Positions 1 to 8,440 of a DNA stretch of 64,000 nt are shown here, in pieces. The notes under the pieces are model-generated. The model saw only the letters and a list, made by a program, of their open reading frames with translations. It searched no databases and was not told the DNA's origin. The translations under genes were made by a program, and so were the position numbers. The DNA comes from JACMQX01 sp044225675 (GTDB lineage Bacteria > Pseudomonadota > Gammaproteobacteria > Burkholderiales > Burkholderiaceae_C), in assembly GCA_044225675.1 (NCBI GenBank), contig JBGAIH010000023.1, positions 17,055 to 81,054 on the forward strand, given 5' to 3'. Each line of letters opens with the position of its first letter. Positions within the stretch are counted from its first letter, which is position 1.

Positions 1-1
1 G

Positions 2-766
2 ACGCTGGCCATGCTGTCCAACGGCAACATCCTGGCCACCGAGCAGTACATGGACTTCTTCACCAACCGCATGTTCCGCCAGACACTGCTGGTCAAGGAG
101 TCGGCGCTCGGCCGCATCAACCGCGCCGTGTCCGACAAGAGCGTGCGGCACCTGAACTTCACCTCCGAACTGAGCCGGGGCGCCGCGCCCGAAGGCGCGA
201 TGGGCCTGTACAACGACCGCAACGGCCGCACGCTCACCGTGCGCGAGCCCGTCATGCTGGCCGTGGCCGACACGCTGGTGGCCAAGGCACCGTTCACCGC
301 AAGCGTCGACGACATGGTCGCGCTGCTGCGCGAGCGCAACGTGGCGCCGCAAGCCACTGACGACCAGCTGGCCGAAGCGGTGGGTGCGCAGCTCATCACG
401 CTGCTGCTGCAGGGCCTGGTCAAGGTGCGCTACGGCCGCAAGGTGCCCGCATCCAGCGCCGGCATGCCCAAGGCCTTCGCGCCGGCCCAGCTCGCCGTCT
501 CGCAGGGCCTGCGCACGGTGCCCAACACCTTCCATTCGGTCTCGGGGCTCAACGACGTGCAGGCTTTCCTGCTCGGCCTGATGGACGGCAAGACGACGCT
601 GGCACAGGCGCAGGTGGCGCTGGCCGACAAGTTCGCCAAGGGCGACTTCAACGCCACCCGCGACGGCCAGCCCATCACCGACCCGGCCGCGCTGCAGGAA
701 ATCATCGGCAACGTCGCGGCCAACACGCTGGCCGACTTCGCCCGCGCCGGACTTCTGGCGGGCTGA
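2..766 (+). CDS. Methyltransferase regulatory-domain protein, C-terminal part (5' end outside window)
   Basis: The reading frame is open from the window edge, so the N-terminus is missing and about 254 residues are visible. The stretch around the first 30 residues (EQYMDFFTNRMFRQTLL) resembles the predicted methyltransferase regulatory domain (PF10119), which follows a class I SAM-dependent methyltransferase domain in bacterial proteins. The catalytic SAM-binding half would lie upstream and is not seen. The rest is soluble and alanine-rich with no membrane segment. Substrate unknown. A cupin gene on the same strand follows after about 245 bp. The family call rests on one recognisable motif and the general architecture, so it is moderate. 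Confidence 0.6.
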   Translation, partial: TLAMLSNGNILATEQYMDFFTNRMFRQTLLVKESALGRINRAVSDKSVRHLNFTSELSRGAAPEGAMGLYNDRNGRTLTVREPVMLAVADTLVAKAPFTASVDDMVALLRERNVAPQATDDQLAEAVGAQLITLLLQGLVKVRYGRKVPASSAGMPKAFAPAQLAVSQGLRTVPNTFHSVSGLNDVQAFLLGLMDGKTTLAQAQVALADKFAKGDFNATRDGQPITDPAALQEIIGNVAANTLADFARAGLLAG

Positions 767-1011
767 GGAGCGGCGGCGCCGGGCAGGCGTTCCGCCCTGC
801 GGCCCGGGCTGGCGGGCCGGCCTTCGAATCAGGGGAGGCGGGTTGCCCGCGGTTGAGCGCCGTTCGCGCCGTGTGGGGTGTTCCGGCTCCAGACCCGCCT
901 GTCCTTTTTTGCCCGTTCTTCGGCTCGTGCCGCCTGCCCGACCAGCGCTGCGCGCTGCGTCTCACGCGAGCGGGCCAACTGGTGTACCCTAGCTGCCCAC
1001 GGAGGCCCGCG

Positions 1012-1548
1012 ATGAGCAGCACGCACGATCATCATCCCCACGACCACCCGCACGACCATCCCCACGCCGGCGCAGCGAGCGCCCCGCTGGCTCCATGGAA
1101 GCACGACGGTGTTCGCGTGATTCCCGGCAACCAGCTCGACGGCAACACCGCCCAGACGCCAGGCATGGACCGCAAGGCCGCCATCAACTTCGCGCGGGTG
1201 GGCGCGCAGAAGCTGTGGGCCGGCACGGTCACCATCCATGCCAATGCCAAGACCGGCGCGCATCATCACGGGCACCTCGAAAGCGTCATCTACATCGTCA
1301 AGGGCCGCGCCCGCATGCGCTGGGGCGAGCACCTGGAGTTCACCGCCGAGGCCGGGCCCGGCGACTTCATCTACGTGCCGCCCTATGTGCCGCACCAGGA
1401 GATCAATGCCAGCCCCGACGAGACGCTCGAATGCGTGCTGTGCCGCAGCGACGGCGAGGCTGTGGCGGTGAACCTGGACATCGAGCCGGTCGAGAAGCCC
1501 GAGTCCGTGCTCTGGGTCGACCCCACGCATCCCAAGGGCGGCGTTTGA
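1012..1548 (+). CDS. Cupin-domain protein with His-rich N-terminus
   Basis: A 178-residue single-domain cupin. The ATG at 1012 is chosen because GGAGG lies 6 bases upstream; an earlier in-frame start at 853 would add low-complexity sequence. Residues 5-20 are a His/Asp/Pro tract (HDHHPHDHPHDHPH) able to bind divalent metal. Cupin motif 1 is visible near residues 82-92 (GAHHHGHLE) and motif 2 near 116-131 (GDFIYVPPYVPHQ), giving the usual His-rich metal site of the beta-barrel. The reaction is not known; the family includes isomerases, dioxygenases and sugar-binding proteins. The stop codon overlaps the TTG start of the MFS gene, so the two are probably translationally coupled. Confidence 0.8.
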   Translation: MSSTHDHHPHDHPHDHPHAGAASAPLAPWKHDGVRVIPGNQLDGNTAQTPGMDRKAAINFARVGAQKLWAGTVTIHANAKTGAHHHGHLESVIYIVKGRARMRWGEHLEFTAEAGPGDFIYVPPYVPHQEINASPDETLECVLCRSDGEAVAVNLDIEPVEKPESVLWVDPTHPKGGV

Positions 1549-2915
1549 CCGGTCTGCAGTCCACCGGGCCCGCGCCCTCCCGACCCGCGCCGCATGCGCC
1601 CGGCCGCTGGGCCATTGCTTTGGCCGGCATGGTGGCCCTGGCCGTGGCCATGGGCATCGGCCGCTTTGCCTTCACGCCGCTGCTGCCCATGATGCTGCAC
1701 GACGGCGTGATCGATCTGCCGGGCGCAAGCTGGCTGGCGACGGCTAACTATGTGGGCTATCTCGTCGGCGCCTTGCTGTGCACGCTGCAGCCGTGGATCT
1801 GGCGGCGCCTGCCGGCGCTGCCGCCCGTCGTGCCGACGCACATGGTGCGCGGCGGCCTGGCAGCGACCGTGCTGCTGACGGCGGCCATGGCCGCGCCGCT
1901 TGCGTGGAGCTGGCCGACGCTGCGCTTCGCCTCGGGTGTTGCCAGTGCCGTCGTGTTCGTGTTCACGTCGGGCTGGTGCCTGGCCCAGATGGCCCGGCTG
2001 GGTGTGCCGGCCATGGGCGGGTTGATCTACATCGGACCGGGTGCGGGCATCGTGCTCAGCGGACTGATGGCCAGCGGCATGGTGGCCCTGCACTGGACGG
2101 CCGCCGCGGGCTGGATGATCTTCGGCGCGCTGGCGCTCGGGCTCACGCTGGCGGTGGCCCGCATCTTCCGTCCGGTGCAGGCAGCCGCGGCCGGCGGGGC
2201 AGTGCCAGCACCGGGCGCGCCCGGTGCACCCGTTGCACCAGGAGCCTCCGGCGGGACGGCTCCGGGCGCTGCCTCTGCAGCGGCAGCCGCGTCGTCGGCA
2301 GCCACGCAGGCCGTCGCCGCGCCGGCAGCGCCCAGGAACCTGCCCACCGGCCCGGGCGAGATCGCGCTGCTCACCGGCGCCTACGGCCTTGCCGGCTTCG
2401 GCTACATCGTCACCGCCACCTTCCTGCCGGTGATCGCGCGCCAGGCGCTGCCAGGCTCGCCCTGGCTCGACCTGTTCTGGCCGATCTTCGGCAGCGGCGT
2501 GATGCTGGGCGCCATCATCGCCTCGCGCCTTCCGCCCGGCGACAACCGCCTGCTGCTGGCCGCCTGCTTCTTCGTGCAGGCCCTGGGCATTGCCGTGGGC
2601 ATCTGGAGTCCGAGCCTCGCGGGATTTGCATTCGGCAGCCTGCTGCTCGGCCTGCCGTTCACCGCCATCACTTTCTTCGCGATGCAGGAGATCCGGCGCC
2701 TGCGGCCGGTCAACGCACCGGGCTACATGGGGCTGGCCACTGCGCTCTACGGCATCGGCCAGATCGTCGGCCCGCCGATGGTGGCCTTCATCCTACAGCG
2801 CAGCGCCAACCCGGGGCAGGGCTTCACGCTGTCGCTGGAGATCGCGGCGGGCGCGCTGGTGCTGGGGGCGCTGCTGTATCTGCTGATGGCGCGGCTGTAT
2901 CCGGTGCGGCGCTGA
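1545..2915 (+). CDS. YbfB/YjiJ-family MFS transporter
   Basis: About 456 residues with 11-12 hydrophobic segments, an inner-membrane major facilitator. The first helix carries GIGRFAFTPLLPMML, typical of the YbfB/YjiJ (MFS_4) group, whose substrates are mostly unknown. The likely start is the TTG at 1545, overlapping the TGA of the cupin gene; the ATG at 1629 would cut into the first helix. Unusually, the central cytoplasmic loop (about residues 212-265) is a long Ala/Pro/Gly-rich low-complexity insert, probably a disordered linker between the two six-helix halves. Overlap with the cupin gene suggests an operon, perhaps handling one compound, but no substrate can be assigned. Confidence 0.8.
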   Translation: MTGLQSTGPAPSRPAPHAPGRWAIALAGMVALAVAMGIGRFAFTPLLPMMLHDGVIDLPGASWLATANYVGYLVGALLCTLQPWIWRRLPALPPVVPTHMVRGGLAATVLLTAAMAAPLAWSWPTLRFASGVASAVVFVFTSGWCLAQMARLGVPAMGGLIYIGPGAGIVLSGLMASGMVALHWTAAAGWMIFGALALGLTLAVARIFRPVQAAAAGGAVPAPGAPGAPVAPGASGGTAPGAASAAAAASSAATQAVAAPAAPRNLPTGPGEIALLTGAYGLAGFGYIVTATFLPVIARQALPGSPWLDLFWPIFGSGVMLGAIIASRLPPGDNRLLLAACFFVQALGIAVGIWSPSLAGFAFGSLLLGLPFTAITFFAMQEIRRLRPVNAPGYMGLATALYGIGQIVGPPMVAFILQRSANPGQGFTLSLEIAAGALVLGALLYLLMARLYPVRR

Positions 2916-2927
2916 GCGGCCGGCGCG

Positions 2928-3167
2928 TCAGGGGGCGCCGAGCCTGCGGGTGCCGAGCCCGCGGGTGCGGTCCGCGCCGCTTTCCGCCAGCAGCCATTCT
3001 CGGAACACGTCAAGCGCCGGGTTCGGCTTGCGCGCATCGGGATATATCAGGTAGTAGGCGGTCGAGTTGCCCTCTTCGCCACTCGTGGCACCAGAGGTCC
3101 TGGCTGCGGGCGGAATTCTCGCCTCGACCAGTCGGCCTTGCGCCAGTGTCGAGCGATCAGGATTCAT
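2928..3167 (-). pseudogene. LysR-family regulator, C-terminal remnant
   Basis: About 79 codons on the minus strand match only the end of a GcvA-like LysR effector domain: a polar stretch, then AYYLIYPDARKPNPALDVFREWLLAE, given here only as key residues (YYLIYP, FREWLLAE). The DNA-binding domain and most of the effector domain are absent. The upstream side runs directly into the end of an unrelated ATPase fragment (3157-3342), so this looks like a deletion or rearrangement junction. The last codons are enlarged by a 15-bp tandem repeat (2933-2962). It may once have been the convergent neighbour and regulator of the MFS gene. Confidence 0.6.
2933..2962. repeat. 15-bp tandem repeat, 2 copies, at 3' end of LysR remnant
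   Basis: Two near-identical 15-bp units (2933-2947 and 2948-2962, two mismatches) and the start of a third. They lie 17 bp after the MFS stop codon and inside the last codons of the LysR remnant on the other strand. One of a series of 3'-end repeats in this window. Confidence 0.8.
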
Positions 3168-3342
3168 CGAAAAGCGCTCTCAGCATTCGACTTGGATCAA
3201 CTAGAAAGTCTCGCATCACCTGATAGTGTTCGGTGTCGCCACACTTCACTCGCTCTAGGCCGGTGGCCGTGCAGGCGTAAAGCCAAGCATCCGGATATGC
3301 CATCAGGATAGGCGAGTGGGTCGCGACAATGAATTGCGAACC
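3157..3342 (-). pseudogene. COG3910-like AAA ATPase, C-terminal remnant
   Basis: Sixty-one codons on the minus strand match the end of the small ABC/RecF-type predicted ATPases: the D-loop and switch region SQFIVATHSPILMAYPDA, then TEHYQVMRDFL and a terminal RMLRALFDES. Walker A, signature and Walker B are missing. Sequence further upstream in the same frame (3343-3507) shows no ATPase similarity, so the break is near 3342. The end overlaps the LysR remnant. Nothing else recognisable lies between 3343 and 3550. Confident as a gene fragment; the original function is unknown. Confidence 0.65.
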
Positions 3343-3566
3343 GGCGTTCACGGGCTTTGATGGACTTCCTCTGCTTCTGGGTGGCACGGCTGGAAGGGGC
3401 AGGTCATTTTTTCGTTTTCGACCGATTCGCCGCTTGAATCGATCCCCTGGCTCGTTCCTCCGAATGGATTGGACGCGTCCTTGCACCTGCGGCACAGTTC
3501 CGGACATCGACCCCGCCGCCGGTGCGTGCAGCGGGGCTCTGCACAGCGACCCCGCAGGAGACCCTC

Positions 3567-4532
3567 ATGAACCGCCGCACCGTCACGCTGCTGACCGCCG
3601 TCCTCGCCCTCGCCAGCGCGCCCGCATGGGCCGACTACCCGGACCGGCCCATCAAGCTCGTCATCCCCTTCGCCGCTGGCGGCGCGACCGATGTGATCGG
3701 CCGCGCGCTGGCGCAGTCGATGAGCCGCAGCCTGGGCCAGCAGGTGGTGGTGGACAACCGCCCCGGAGCGGGCGGCGTGCTCGCGGGCACCGTCGTGGCC
3801 AAGGCGCCGGCCGATGGCTACACGCTGCTCATGGGATCGATCGGCCTGCTCAGCATCGGCCCCAACCTGCGCGCCGAGACGGCCTATGACGTGAAGACGG
3901 CCTTCGTGCCGGTGGCGCCGGTCTCGGCCACGCCCAACCTGATCGTGGCGCATCCCTCGCTCAAGGCGCAGACGCTGCGTGAGCTGATCGCGCTGGCCAA
4001 GGCCGAGCCCGGCAAGATCGCCTACGGCACCTCGGGGCCTGCGACGTCCACCCACCTGAGCGGCGAGCTGTTCCAGGCCCAGGCCGGCGTGCGGCTCGTG
4101 CACGTGCCCTACAAGGGCGGTGCGCAGGCGCTCAACGACCTTCTGGCCGGGCAGATCCCGCTGATGTTCGACACGATGTCCGCCGTGCAGGCCGTCAAGG
4201 CCGGCAGGCTCCGCGCGCTGGCCATCACGTCCGACCGGCGCTCGCCGCTGCTGCCCGACGTGCCGACCGTTGCCGAGGCGGGCCTGCCCGGCTATCGCGT
4301 GACCTCGTGGAACGGCATCATGGCGCCGGCCGGCACGCCGGCCGCCGTCGTCGCGCGGCTCAATGCCGAGGTCAACAAGGCGCTCGCCTCGCCCGAGGTG
4401 CAGAAGTCGCTCACGGCCGACGGCTCCGAAATCCGCGGTGGCAGCGCCGAGGACTTCGGCCGCTTCATCGACGAGGAAACCCGCCGCTGGGGCCAGCTCA
4501 TCCGCAGCGCCGGCATCAAGGCGGCCGAGTAG
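3567..4532 (+). CDS. Bug-family tripartite tricarboxylate transporter substrate-binding protein
   Basis: A 321-residue periplasmic receptor. The first 22 residues are a Sec signal ending ...PAWA, followed by DYPDRPIKLVIPFAAGGATD, the hallmark opening of Bug proteins (Bordetella uptake genes). VVDNRPGAGG and ADGYTLLMGS follow as usual, and the length is normal for the family. The ATG at 3567 has a Shine-Dalgarno (AGGAGA) 4-5 bases upstream. Bug proteins bind carboxylates or amides for the TctAB permease; no tctA or tctB is present here, which is common. It opens a run of same-strand genes for CoA activation and C-C chemistry, so it probably captures the carboxylate that the pathway degrades. 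Confidence 0.9.
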   Translation: MNRRTVTLLTAVLALASAPAWADYPDRPIKLVIPFAAGGATDVIGRALAQSMSRSLGQQVVVDNRPGAGGVLAGTVVAKAPADGYTLLMGSIGLLSIGPNLRAETAYDVKTAFVPVAPVSATPNLIVAHPSLKAQTLRELIALAKAEPGKIAYGTSGPATSTHLSGELFQAQAGVRLVHVPYKGGAQALNDLLAGQIPLMFDTMSAVQAVKAGRLRALAITSDRRSPLLPDVPTVAEAGLPGYRVTSWNGIMAPAGTPAAVVARLNAEVNKALASPEVQKSLTADGSEIRGGSAEDFGRFIDEETRRWGQLIRSAGIKAAE

Positions 4533-4533
4533 G

Positions 4534-4583
4534 GCACCGCACCACACCGCGCCGCGCCGCAGCGCAGCGCAGCGCACCGCAGA
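4534..4583. repeat. Pentanucleotide array directly after the Bug gene stop
   Basis: Ten consecutive 5-bp units, GCACC/GCGCC/GCAGC variants, start two bases after the TAG stop of the receptor gene and run to 4583. The period is 5, not 3, so it is unlikely to be coding. It may form weak secondary structure between receptor and transferase cistrons. Confidence 0.85.
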
Positions 4584-4636
4584 GTCTTCCCGTCCATCCG
4601 CCAGTTCTCATCTCCCTTACACCTGCCGCTTTCCGC

Positions 4637-7273
4637 ATGACCTCCCGCACCAGCTCCTCCACGACCGCGTCCACCGACGCGCCCTCCCTCAAGCCCGGCA
4701 CGCTGCGCGGCCTGCGCGTCATCGAATGGGCCGACGAAATGGCCGAGCACTGCGGTCTGCTGCTGGCCGGCCAGGGGGCCGAAGTGATCAAGGTCGAGCC
4801 GCCCGAAGGCAGTCCCACGCGGCGCATCGGCCCGTTCCTGGACGACCGGCCCGGCACCGAGAACTCTCTGTTCTTCTGGCACTACAACCGCAACAAGAAG
4901 TCGGTGGTGCTGCCTGCGGGCCGCGAGCGCGACACGCTGCTAGCGCTGATCGCCTCGGCCGACATCCTGCTGGACGGCAGCTGCGGCCGCGTGGGCGAAC
5001 TGCTCGGGCTGGACCGCGCCGCGCTCGCCGCGCGCTTTCCGCAACTCGTGGTGGCGCGCATGACGCCCTTCGGCGACGAGGGGCCGTGGAAGGACTTCAA
5101 GGGCAGCGACCTCATCCACCTCGCGCTCGGCGGCGTGATGATGAACTGCGGCTACGACCCGGACCTCACGGGCCGTTACGACCTGCCGCCGATCGCGCCG
5201 CAGCTGTGGCACGCTTATCACATCGCAGGCGACCACCTGGCGATCGGCATCATGGCCGCGCTCACGCATCGCCTGCACACGGGGCGCGGGCAGGACGTGT
5301 CGGTGGCGGTGCACGAGGCCGTGTCCAAGAACACCGAGGTCGACCTGATGTCGTGGGTGATGCGCCGCGCGCCGGTGTTCCGCCAGACCTGTCGGCATGC
5401 GGCCGAGAAGACCGGCCGCGTGCCGGCGATGGCCCACACCAAGGATGGCCGCTGGATCATGACCTGGGGCGTGTCGGCCCGCGACGAGGCGGCGCTCGTG
5501 CCTTTCCTGCAACGCTACGGCATGGCGGCGGACCTGGAGCTGCCGGACGCGAACGCCGACATGAAGGCGCGCAGCATCCCCGGCACGGTCGCGATGAACG
5601 AGCGCACCGCACACAAGCTGGAAGTGATCCAGCGCTTCATCGGCGCCTGCACCTATGACAATACGCCGTGGCGCGAGGCACAGGATGCCGGCTTGCTGTG
5701 GGCGCCGCTGCGCAAACCGCACGAGAACGCGCAGGACGCGCACTGGCTCGCGCGCCGCAGCTTCGCCGACATCGAGCATCCGGAGCTGGGCCGCAGCTTC
5801 CGCTACGCCACGAGCAAGTGGCTGAGCACGGCCACCGACTGGCAGCCCGGGCGCCGGCCGCCGCTGCTTGGCGAGGACACGCAGGCCGTGCTCGCGGCGC
5901 TCGGCACGCCAGCGGCGCGGCCGGCGAGTGCGACCGACCGGCCGCTGCGGCCGCGACGCGTCGAAAGTGCGCTGTCGGCGCGCGGCAAGCCGTTCGCGCT
6001 GCAAGGCATTCGCATCCTTGATTTTTCTTGGTTCCTCGCTTCGGCGGGCGGCACACGCATTGCGGCTGCGATGGGGGCCGAGTGCCTCAAGGTCGAATGG
6101 AAGGAAAACCCCGACACCCGGCTTGCCGCGATGGCGCCGGTGGGCGGACGCGCCGCGCGCGAGGTGGCCACGGCACCGCTGGCCGGCGTGAGCGACCCCG
6201 ACATGGGTGGTCAGTTCAACAACAAGAACTCGGGCAAGCGCGGCTTCTCGCTCAACATCCGCCACCCCGAGGGCCTGGAGATCGCCAAGCGGCTCGTGGC
6301 CCAGTGCGACGTGGTGGCCGAGGGCTTCTCGCCGGGCGTGCTCGAGCGTCTGGGGCTGGGCTACGAGGTGATGAAGTCGATCAAGCCCGACATCATCTAC
6401 ATCCAGCAGTCGGGCATGGGCAGCGCGGGCACCTACGGGCGCTTCCGCACGGTGGGGCCGGTGGCCGCGTCCTTCGGCGGCACGTCCGAGATGTCGGGTC
6501 TGCCGGAGCCGGCCATGCCGGCGGGCTGGGGCTACTCCTACCTCGACTGGATGGGCGCGTACGGCTTCGCGCTCGCGATCCTCGGCGCGATCTTTCACCG
6601 CGACCGCACGGGCGAGGGGCAGTTCATCGATTCCTCGCAGTGCGAGTCGGGCACCTTTCTGTCGGGCGCGACGGTGCTCGACTGGTCGGCCAACGGCCGC
6701 AGCTGGAGCCGCATCGGCAACCGCTCGCCCTACAAGCCGGCCGCGCCGCACGGCGCCTACCGCTGCCGGCCCGATGCGGAGAAGGGCGACGACAGCTGGA
6801 TCGCGATCGCCTGCTTCGACGAGGCCGAATGGGCGGCGTTCTGCGAGGTGTCGGGCCAGCCCGCGCTGCGCAGCGATCCGCGCTTTGCCACGCTCGAAGC
6901 GCGGCTGGCGCACCAGGACGCACTCGACGAGGCGGTGAACGCCTGGACGCAGAGCCAGGACGCCTACGAGGCCATGCTCGCGCTGCAGACTGCGCGCGTG
7001 CCGGCCGGTGTCTGCCAGACCGCCGGCGACCGCTGCGACCGCGACCCGCAGCTGCAGGCGCTCGCGTGGCTGACCGAAGTGACCGGCAGCAAGATCGGGC
7101 GCTGGCCGGTGGCCGAGATGCCGGCGAAGCTCGCAGACACGCCCGCCTACTCGGGCGGGCCGATCGACCGCGCGGCGCCCTGCTATGGTGAGGACAACCA
7201 CTACATCCTCACGCAGTACCTGGGCTACGCCGATGCCGACGTCGAGCGCCTGGCGCGCGAGAACGTGATCTGA
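4637..7273 (+). CDS. CaiB/BaiF class III CoA-transferase, tandem two-domain protein
   Basis: An 878-residue fusion of two family III CoA-transferase domains. The first begins near residue 20 (GLRVIEWADEMAEHCGLLLAGQGAEVIKVEPP), the second near 456 (GIRILDFSWF...GAECLKVEW). Each half is close to a full family member, so the chain may form an internal dimer like the interlocked homodimers of single-domain enzymes. These enzymes move CoA from an acyl-CoA to a carboxylate. At the position of the catalytic aspartate of formyl-CoA transferase both halves appear to have glutamate (VAVHEA and SQCES). The ATG at 4637 has no clear ribosome site. It lies in the Bug - CoA-transferase - thiolase-like - DUF35 operon and should activate the imported acid. 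Confidence 0.88.
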   Translation: MTSRTSSSTTASTDAPSLKPGTLRGLRVIEWADEMAEHCGLLLAGQGAEVIKVEPPEGSPTRRIGPFLDDRPGTENSLFFWHYNRNKKSVVLPAGRERDTLLALIASADILLDGSCGRVGELLGLDRAALAARFPQLVVARMTPFGDEGPWKDFKGSDLIHLALGGVMMNCGYDPDLTGRYDLPPIAPQLWHAYHIAGDHLAIGIMAALTHRLHTGRGQDVSVAVHEAVSKNTEVDLMSWVMRRAPVFRQTCRHAAEKTGRVPAMAHTKDGRWIMTWGVSARDEAALVPFLQRYGMAADLELPDANADMKARSIPGTVAMNERTAHKLEVIQRFIGACTYDNTPWREAQDAGLLWAPLRKPHENAQDAHWLARRSFADIEHPELGRSFRYATSKWLSTATDWQPGRRPPLLGEDTQAVLAALGTPAARPASATDRPLRPRRVESALSARGKPFALQGIRILDFSWFLASAGGTRIAAAMGAECLKVEWKENPDTRLAAMAPVGGRAAREVATAPLAGVSDPDMGGQFNNKNSGKRGFSLNIRHPEGLEIAKRLVAQCDVVAEGFSPGVLERLGLGYEVMKSIKPDIIYIQQSGMGSAGTYGRFRTVGPVAASFGGTSEMSGLPEPAMPAGWGYSYLDWMGAYGFALAILGAIFHRDRTGEGQFIDSSQCESGTFLSGATVLDWSANGRSWSRIGNRSPYKPAAPHGAYRCRPDAEKGDDSWIAIACFDEAEWAAFCEVSGQPALRSDPRFATLEARLAHQDALDEAVNAWTQSQDAYEAMLALQTARVPAGVCQTAGDRCDRDPQLQALAWLTEVTGSKIGRWPVAEMPAKLADTPAYSGGPIDRAAPCYGEDNHYILTQYLGYADADVERLARENVI

Positions 7274-7299
7274 ACGCGGCACATCGCAGGACGGCATCC

Positions 7300-8424
7300 A
7301 TGGACATGACAGCCCTCAAGGACCGCTTCGCCATCGTCGGCGTCGGCACCACCGCCTATGGCAGCTTTCCCGAGCTGTCGGACTATGCACTCGCGGCGCA
7401 GGCCTTCAAGGCGGCGATCGACGACTGCGGTCTCGACAAGAACCGGATCGACGGCCTGGTGTGCTGCCGCGTGCCGTACTACGTGCGCATGGGCGCCATC
7501 CTCGGCATCGATCCGACCTGGACGATGCAGATGCCGGCCCACGGCCGCATGTCGGGCATGTCGATCATCGAGGCGATGATGGCGCTCGAATGCGGCGCCG
7601 CCACGCACGTGGCGCTGCTGTACGCCAACATCGGCCGCTCGCGCCGCGTCAATTACGGCGGCGAGAACGAGACCTTCTGGGACCCTTGGGGCATGACCTC
7701 GCCGGGGGCGGCGCATGCGCTGATGTTCCGCCTGCACATGGAGCGCTACGGAACCACTGCGCGCCAGCTCGGCGAGGTGCCGGTGGCGTTTCGCCAGCAC
7801 GCCCAGCGCAACCCGACGGCGGTGATGCGCCACCCGATCACGCTCGACGACCATGCCAAGGCGCGTCGCATCGTCGAGCCGCTGGGGCTGCTCGACTACT
7901 GCCTGATCAATGACGGCGCGGTGTGCATCATCCTCACCACGGCCGAACGCGCGAAGGACCTGAAGAAGCCGCCGGTGCTGATCTCGGGCGTCGGTGCGAA
8001 GGAGGCCTTCACCGACAGCGCGATCTCCAACTTCGCGCCGAACTTCTGGTACGACGAGTTGCAGGAGGTGGCGCGCCAGGTCTATGGCATGGCCGGCGTC
8101 GGCCCGCAGGACGTGGACCTGTTCCTGCCCTATGACAACTTCAGCCCGACGGTGCTGTTCAGCCTTGAAGGGATGGGCTTCTGCGGCCCGGGCGAATCGG
8201 GTGGTTTCGTGGAGGGCGGCACGCTCGGGCCGGGTGGGCGCCTGCCGACCAACACCGACGGCGGCCATCTGTCGAACTCCTACATGCAGGGCTGGGCGCT
8301 CAACGTGGAGGCGGTGCGCCAGCTGCGCGGCGAGGCCGGCGAGCGGCAGGTGCCCGGCTGCGAAGTGGCCCAGTACGTGAGCGCGACACCGTGCTGCCGC
8401 TCGATCATCTACACCCGCGCGTAA
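7300..8424 (+). CDS. Thiolase-fold protein (SCP-x/Ltp2-like), probable retro-aldolase or thiolase
   Basis: A 374-residue thiolase-superfamily protein. The opening (FAIVGVGTTAYG) and the GGHLSN segment are typical of the SCP-x thiolase-like branch. Where true thiolases carry the nucleophilic cysteine (NxxCxSG), this protein reads AHGRMSGMS, with no cysteine, and the C-terminal CxGxG motif is absent. The same is known for Ltp2-type aldolases, which act with a DUF35 partner on side-chain hydroxyacyl-CoA; a DUF35 gene follows after 16 bp. I infer C-C bond cleavage of a CoA thioester made by the upstream transferase. The start is ATG 7300, 26 bp after the transferase stop. The alternative is a degenerate thiolase with another role. 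Confidence 0.8.
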   Translation: MDMTALKDRFAIVGVGTTAYGSFPELSDYALAAQAFKAAIDDCGLDKNRIDGLVCCRVPYYVRMGAILGIDPTWTMQMPAHGRMSGMSIIEAMMALECGAATHVALLYANIGRSRRVNYGGENETFWDPWGMTSPGAAHALMFRLHMERYGTTARQLGEVPVAFRQHAQRNPTAVMRHPITLDDHAKARRIVEPLGLLDYCLINDGAVCIILTTAERAKDLKKPPVLISGVGAKEAFTDSAISNFAPNFWYDELQEVARQVYGMAGVGPQDVDLFLPYDNFSPTVLFSLEGMGFCGPGESGGFVEGGTLGPGGRLPTNTDGGHLSNSYMQGWALNVEAVRQLRGEAGERQVPGCEVAQYVSATPCCRSIIYTRA

Positions 8425-8440
8425 GCCCGAGGAGACGACG

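Noticed and set aside
853..1011. Upstream extension of the cupin reading frame
   Set aside because: The sequence before 1012 lacks cupin similarity and a ribosome site, while GGAGG is well placed for 1012.
3157..3342. Active defence-island ATPase
   Set aside because: Only the C-terminal 61 codons remain; Walker motifs are absent and no effector genes adjoin.
3343..3550. tmRNA or other structural RNA before the Bug gene
   Set aside because: No tRNA-like ends, tag frame or convincing pairing could be found.
4940..7297. Very long open frame antisense to the CoA-transferase gene
   Set aside because: Arg/His/Ala-rich composition typical of a GC-rich antisense shadow, with no domain; the sense frame is a clear enzyme.
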